Below, piece by piece: positions 60,961 through 64,000 of a stretch of 64,000 nucleotides of DNA (position 1 is its first letter; every line of letters starts with the position of its first letter). A model generated the notes under the pieces. That model did no database searches. It had not been told where the DNA came from and saw nothing but the letters and a program-made list of their open reading frames with translations. This DNA comes from Paramoeba atlantica (taxonomy: Eukaryota; Discosea): positions 1 through 64,000 of the forward strand of contig CDRNVI010000023.1 of NCBI GenBank assembly GCA_977017575.1, read 5' to 3'. A program made the translations under genes and the position numbers.

Positions 60961-61710
60961 ATGTCATCTGAGCCAGCCCCCCTCTTTAGCAAATCTCTGG
61001 AGCTGTTGGATAAGGAAATTGAAAGATTAACTCATCAAATAGAGCATTGCGGCGTTACCTCCTCCGAACCTTCAAAAACTGAAGCCTTGTCCGCACACGA
61101 GCACGCCAGTGATTCTAAGACAACGAAAACAAATTCGTTGCATCAAGATTCTACGATTGGCACGAATTCAACAAAGTTGCGAAAGGATACAGAAGGAACG
61201 AATGCGATTTCTGCGCTATCTCGTGTACAGCTTTTGGTGGGTCACATTGTGAGCTGCAAGCGACACCCAGAGAGTGAGCGTCTGCTTGTCGAGGAGATTG
61301 ACTGCGGCAAAGGTGATACCCCTCGTACGATCTGCAGCGGACTGGCTGAATTCTACACGCCGGAAACTCTCGTGGGAAAGAACGTCGTCGTGGTTGCTAA
61401 CCTGGAGCCTCGACGGTTTCGAGGGATAATGTCTCACGGAATGGTGTTGTGTGCGTGCAGCGAGGATAAGTCTCAAGTAGAGATACTGGAGTGTCCAACC
61501 GAGGTAGCCCCGGGAACACGTGTGACCCTTCCGAATCATGATGCGGATCCCCTACCGGTGCTAAAGAAGAAGTTGGCGAAATATTGGGACGAAGTGGCTC
61601 AGGATTTGAAGACGAACGAAAAGTGTGAAGCGGCGTATCAGAGCGTTCGTTTTGAGTTCGAAGGAAAGCCGATTCTAGCCGCATCCCTTGCTAATGCTGC
61701 GATTTCGTAG
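60961..61710 (+). CDS. EMAPII-type tRNA-binding domain protein (AIMP1/Arc1-like)
   Basis: A 249-residue protein with a short helical N-terminus (SLELLDKEIERLTHQIEH), a Ser/Thr-rich linker, and a C-terminal tRNA-binding OB-fold (about 82-150) plus EMAPII extension. Seen: LLVGHIVSCKRHPESERLLV, RTICSGLAEFY, VVVVANLEPRRFRGIMSHGM, and then AKYWDEVAQDLKTNEKCEAA and FEFEGKPIL, matching AIMP1/p43 in order. Such proteins bring tRNAs to aminoacyl-tRNA synthetase complexes; T. brucei has similar MCP components. ATG 60,961 is preferred over 60,841 because a strong pyrimidine tract (about 60,915-60,960) precedes it. Bacterial MetRS-tail proteins lack the EMAPII extension, so this is eukaryotic. Confidence 0.9.
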   Translation: MSSEPAPLFSKSLELLDKEIERLTHQIEHCGVTSSEPSKTEALSAHEHASDSKTTKTNSLHQDSTIGTNSTKLRKDTEGTNAISALSRVQLLVGHIVSCKRHPESERLLVEEIDCGKGDTPRTICSGLAEFYTPETLVGKNVVVVANLEPRRFRGIMSHGMVLCACSEDKSQVEILECPTEVAPGTRVTLPNHDADPLPVLKKKLAKYWDEVAQDLKTNEKCEAAYQSVRFEFEGKPILAASLANAAIS

Positions 61711-61953
61711 TCTGATTTTCTATGGGTTAACAAAGAGACTACAAAAGAAAAACATAATTGTACTTACACATCATAGCTGTCATTCGACGTCGAATTCGAC
61801 GTCGTTCGACGGTCGAAAGGTCGAAACATTTTGAGTGCTTGTGTGGTTTCTGAAAGAATTTTTTTCAACAGAATATATGTTTATAAAATGTTTAAAAAAT
61901 GTATTTGCAACCAGTCTTCTACTTTTTTGTGTTAATTTACTTCTTTTTTCACA
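61711..61953. other. short spacer with GTCGAA-type palindromes before the transposase
   Basis: At 61,783-61,825 the motifs TTCGACGTCGAA, TTCGACGTCG, TTCGACGGTCGAA and GGTCGAAA follow one another. Such clustered palindromes could be subterminal transposase-binding sites of the hAT element. No terminal inverted repeat can be tested because the right end lies outside the window. Confidence 0.5.
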
Positions 61954-64000
61954 ATGCACACCTCTGTTCGAGGAAGAGGGCGCATGATTCCTATCCGCAT
62001 ACCTTCTCCCCCAGCTCTTTCATCAGATGCAATCGTGCCAACTTTAGCTGAAGCAAATTCTTCCGAATCTGTTTCATCTACTACTCCTTCAGTTACTTCG
62101 GTTCGTGCCAAGAGAACCAATTCGGCGAAGAAGAATAGAACTGCCATGCAGCGAGATGCTTCCACGGAAGCAGCAGATGGTCCTACCCAGAGCAGATTTG
62201 AAATTTCCGATAACGTTCCGTCAGGGAGTTATGTTCCTGTCTCAGTACGACGAGAGTGTACCGCGAGGCTTGAAGAGGAAATGTCGTCCTCTCCATCACA
62301 ACAGGCAAGCTCTGTAAGGCAAGTAGTTCGAAAACAGCTTGTACAGGACCCAATGCGGTTTCCCCGTATTTCGACAAAATTCTTTCGTGAACGCTGCTTG
62401 GGAATGGATACCCCGCCTGGTAGAACGAAAGATTTGGAGAAGAAAAACAAAGAGTGTCGCGAATACGCCGAGAAATATCCTCGGCCCCATCTCGTGAATA
62501 CCATGGGCCAGCGGACTCACATAAAGTGTCGCGACTGTCCGTGGTGGAGTCATTCGCTCCATAACAACCATTACTATCACCATATCAATCACACTTGTTT
62601 AGTGCGCGAGGGACAGAGAATCGCAAACGAACCGGAACTTTTTTCACTGACCCCGAACGACAATTCAATGAGTGTAAATGTTTTTGTTCGTCGCTGCGTT
62701 CCCTGTCTTGTGGCAAAGACGAACTTGTCATGCAAAGCTGCACACGCTTTACTTCGTAACTATGAAGAATTACGCCCCAAGCGAGCAAATACTGAAGAAA
62801 TTCTCAATGCACTCGGCAACAATCACAGGGTCATGCGTGATTGGGAGAAGGACTTGGCCAACGAAATATGGGAAAAAATGATTTCAAAAATCGATATTCA
62901 TCCTTTCTTCGGGGTAGCTGTGGATGCTGGGGTTGATTCCGTGCTCAACGAGCACGTATTAGTAGGGGTGGTGTATGTTTCAGATGAGCAATATCTATTA
63001 CCACCCATGTATCATCCGAAGCGGAAGGCATTCAACGGCAAAGAAACAGCTGAGAGTTTGGTTAATACATTGAATTCTATTCTCGGCATTACCCTGGTAC
63101 GAAAAATGAGGTTTTTAATGGTGGATGGCTGTGCCGTTAACCACGTGGCCCGTGATGAGGCAGAAGGAGAATTAAAAAGAATATATGATCGCGTTCAAAG
63201 AATTGGGGAGTCGGACTGGATAAACTTCGGAAACCGGGCCGTGGACATGATGCCACACGTCTCCTTACTATCTTGCTTTGGTCATTTTCTCAATAACCTC
63301 GCGATGGATGCGATGAAACCCTTTCAGGAAACACCCCTTTTTGAACTTAAAAAGCTCTTCAGACAAACATTTTATGGACATGACAAGATCTGTACGAAGA
63401 AGGGGCGGTATCGTGGTGTGGCCCTAGACGTTCTTCTTGGATCTTTCGACGAAGAAACTAACAAAGCGGAACAATTTTTCACTCAATGGTATGGGGGGCT
63501 GTCTAGCAATAAACTGGACGATGAATATCAGACAGAGCTGGTGTGTCAGCTTCGCAGCAGCGTACAAATTTTGAAACAATATGCGCCCGATGAAGCTGAT
63601 ATAATTTTGGCGGAACTGAACGCTCAGCATGAAAATATTCCTCGCTGTCGTGACGCACTTTCATTGTATGGACCTCAAGTAATTGAAGCTGTTCGTAGAG
63701 CAAAGGATGTACACGGCATTACGGCTCCTAAGTTAGGGGGAGTTACTCGCTGGTGCCATGATAAGTTCAGCAGCATTTCCTTCTTTTCTACTCAGTTACC
63801 TACTGTTGTCGCGTTCCTGAAGCAAGAACTGGAAAACCCCCGAGTTTGTCAGTCTGTACGTAAGTGTGCGGATCTTATTGCTCGGGAAGGGGTAGATAAC
63901 CTGGCGACTTCCGCAAAATATTTTCTTGAAGAACTAGCTCCTATCCAGAAAGCGTTACAAAAATTTTCGGATTTAGACGGTACGCCTTTAGCAACGGGAG
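61954..64000 (+). CDS. hAT-superfamily DNA transposase, open at window edge
   Basis: A frame open for 682 codons from ATG 61,954 to the edge with no stop. The N-terminal about 110 residues are Ser/Thr-rich and basic. At about 190-220 is a BED-finger-like block (KCRDCPWW then HHINHTC). The RNase H-like core follows: FFGVAVDAGVDS (first catalytic Asp), RKMRFLMVDGCAVNH (second Asp) and the hAT-specific CxxH motif in LLSCFGHFLNNLAMD, followed by the helical insertion domain. The C-terminal Glu and dimerisation region lie beyond the window. A pyrimidine tract and ACAATG context precede the start. No break is seen, so this copy may be recent. hAT activity moves DNA by cut-and-paste with 8-bp target duplications (family knowledge). 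Confidence 0.82.
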   Translation, partial: MHTSVRGRGRMIPIRIPSPPALSSDAIVPTLAEANSSESVSSTTPSVTSVRAKRTNSAKKNRTAMQRDASTEAADGPTQSRFEISDNVPSGSYVPVSVRRECTARLEEEMSSSPSQQASSVRQVVRKQLVQDPMRFPRISTKFFRERCLGMDTPPGRTKDLEKKNKECREYAEKYPRPHLVNTMGQRTHIKCRDCPWWSHSLHNNHYYHHINHTCLVREGQRIANEPELFSLTPNDNSMSVNVFVRRCVPCLVAKTNLSCKAAHALLRNYEELRPKRANTEEILNALGNNHRVMRDWEKDLANEIWEKMISKIDIHPFFGVAVDAGVDSVLNEHVLVGVVYVSDEQYLLPPMYHPKRKAFNGKETAESLVNTLNSILGITLVRKMRFLMVDGCAVNHVARDEAEGELKRIYDRVQRIGESDWINFGNRAVDMMPHVSLLSCFGHFLNNLAMDAMKPFQETPLFELKKLFRQTFYGHDKICTKKGRYRGVALDVLLGSFDEETNKAEQFFTQWYGGLSSNKLDDEYQTELVCQLRSSVQILKQYAPDEADIILAELNAQHENIPRCRDALSLYGPQVIEAVRRAKDVHGITAPKLGGVTRWCHDKFSSISFFSTQLPTVVAFLKQELENPRVCQSVRKCADLIAREGVDNLATSAKYFLEELAPIQKALQKFSDLDGTPLATG

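Overview
The window is a join of two very different genomes. Bases 1 to about 3,150 are bacterial: an AT-rich, tightly packed block with a partial hypothetical gene, a 5'-nucleotidase, an exported L,D-transpeptidase and a class 2 dihydroorotate dehydrogenase (pyrD). Gene spacing, Shine-Dalgarno sites and the membrane-linked PyrD type suggest a gammaproteobacterium (inference). From about 4,100 onward the sequence is eukaryotic. A 439-bp nested palindromic repeat (about 3,279-4,117) lies across the border, so the join may be an assembly chimera or a symbiont/LGT fragment; the sequence alone does not decide.

The eukaryote is very probably a kinetoplastid. Every supported eukaryotic gene from 10.6 kb to the right end, more than twenty, is on the + strand and intronless, with short intergenic gaps and pyrimidine-rich tracts before the start codons. 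This is the layout of a polycistronic, trans-spliced gene cluster. The gene content agrees: an OB-fold protein closely resembling the RNA-editing protein KREPA6, a short type II topoisomerase with a mitochondrial-type leader, and a FYVE-finger Ras-like GTPase, a fusion I recall from trypanosomatids. Several transposon types and a dispersed LRR family are unlike trypanosomatids, so a bodonid or prokinetoplastid is more likely (inference).

Layout: 4.1-10.5 kb is a transposon graveyard (Merlin/ISXO2-like fragment, three CTGTNCCCCC-ended miniature elements, a broken reverse-transcriptase element split by one of them, a long TAG microsatellite). 10.6-61.7 kb is the gene cluster: TOP2, QTRT2-like, LRR, midasin, unknown, UBA1, LRR, YIP1, a Tc1-like non-autonomous element, AAA ATPase, LRR, SF3B1, OLA1, armadillo-like protein, KREPA6-like, LRR, unknown, bL33m, two LRRs, FYVE-GTPase, SPC3, EMAPII-domain protein. 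61.9-64.0 kb holds an open hAT-type transposase running off the edge. As expected for a kinetoplastid cluster, neighbours are not related in function: ribosome assembly, splicing, ubiquitin activation, secretion, mitochondrial translation and editing are mixed.

Two patterns stand out. About a dozen GC-rich islands of 0.5-1 kb flip from C-rich on the left to G-rich on the right, always in that order, and they coincide with Pro-rich insertions in otherwise conserved proteins. Six singleton or paired LRR genes share an N-terminal RGA-x-LP motif and a plant-type LRRNT_2-like cap, without signal peptides.
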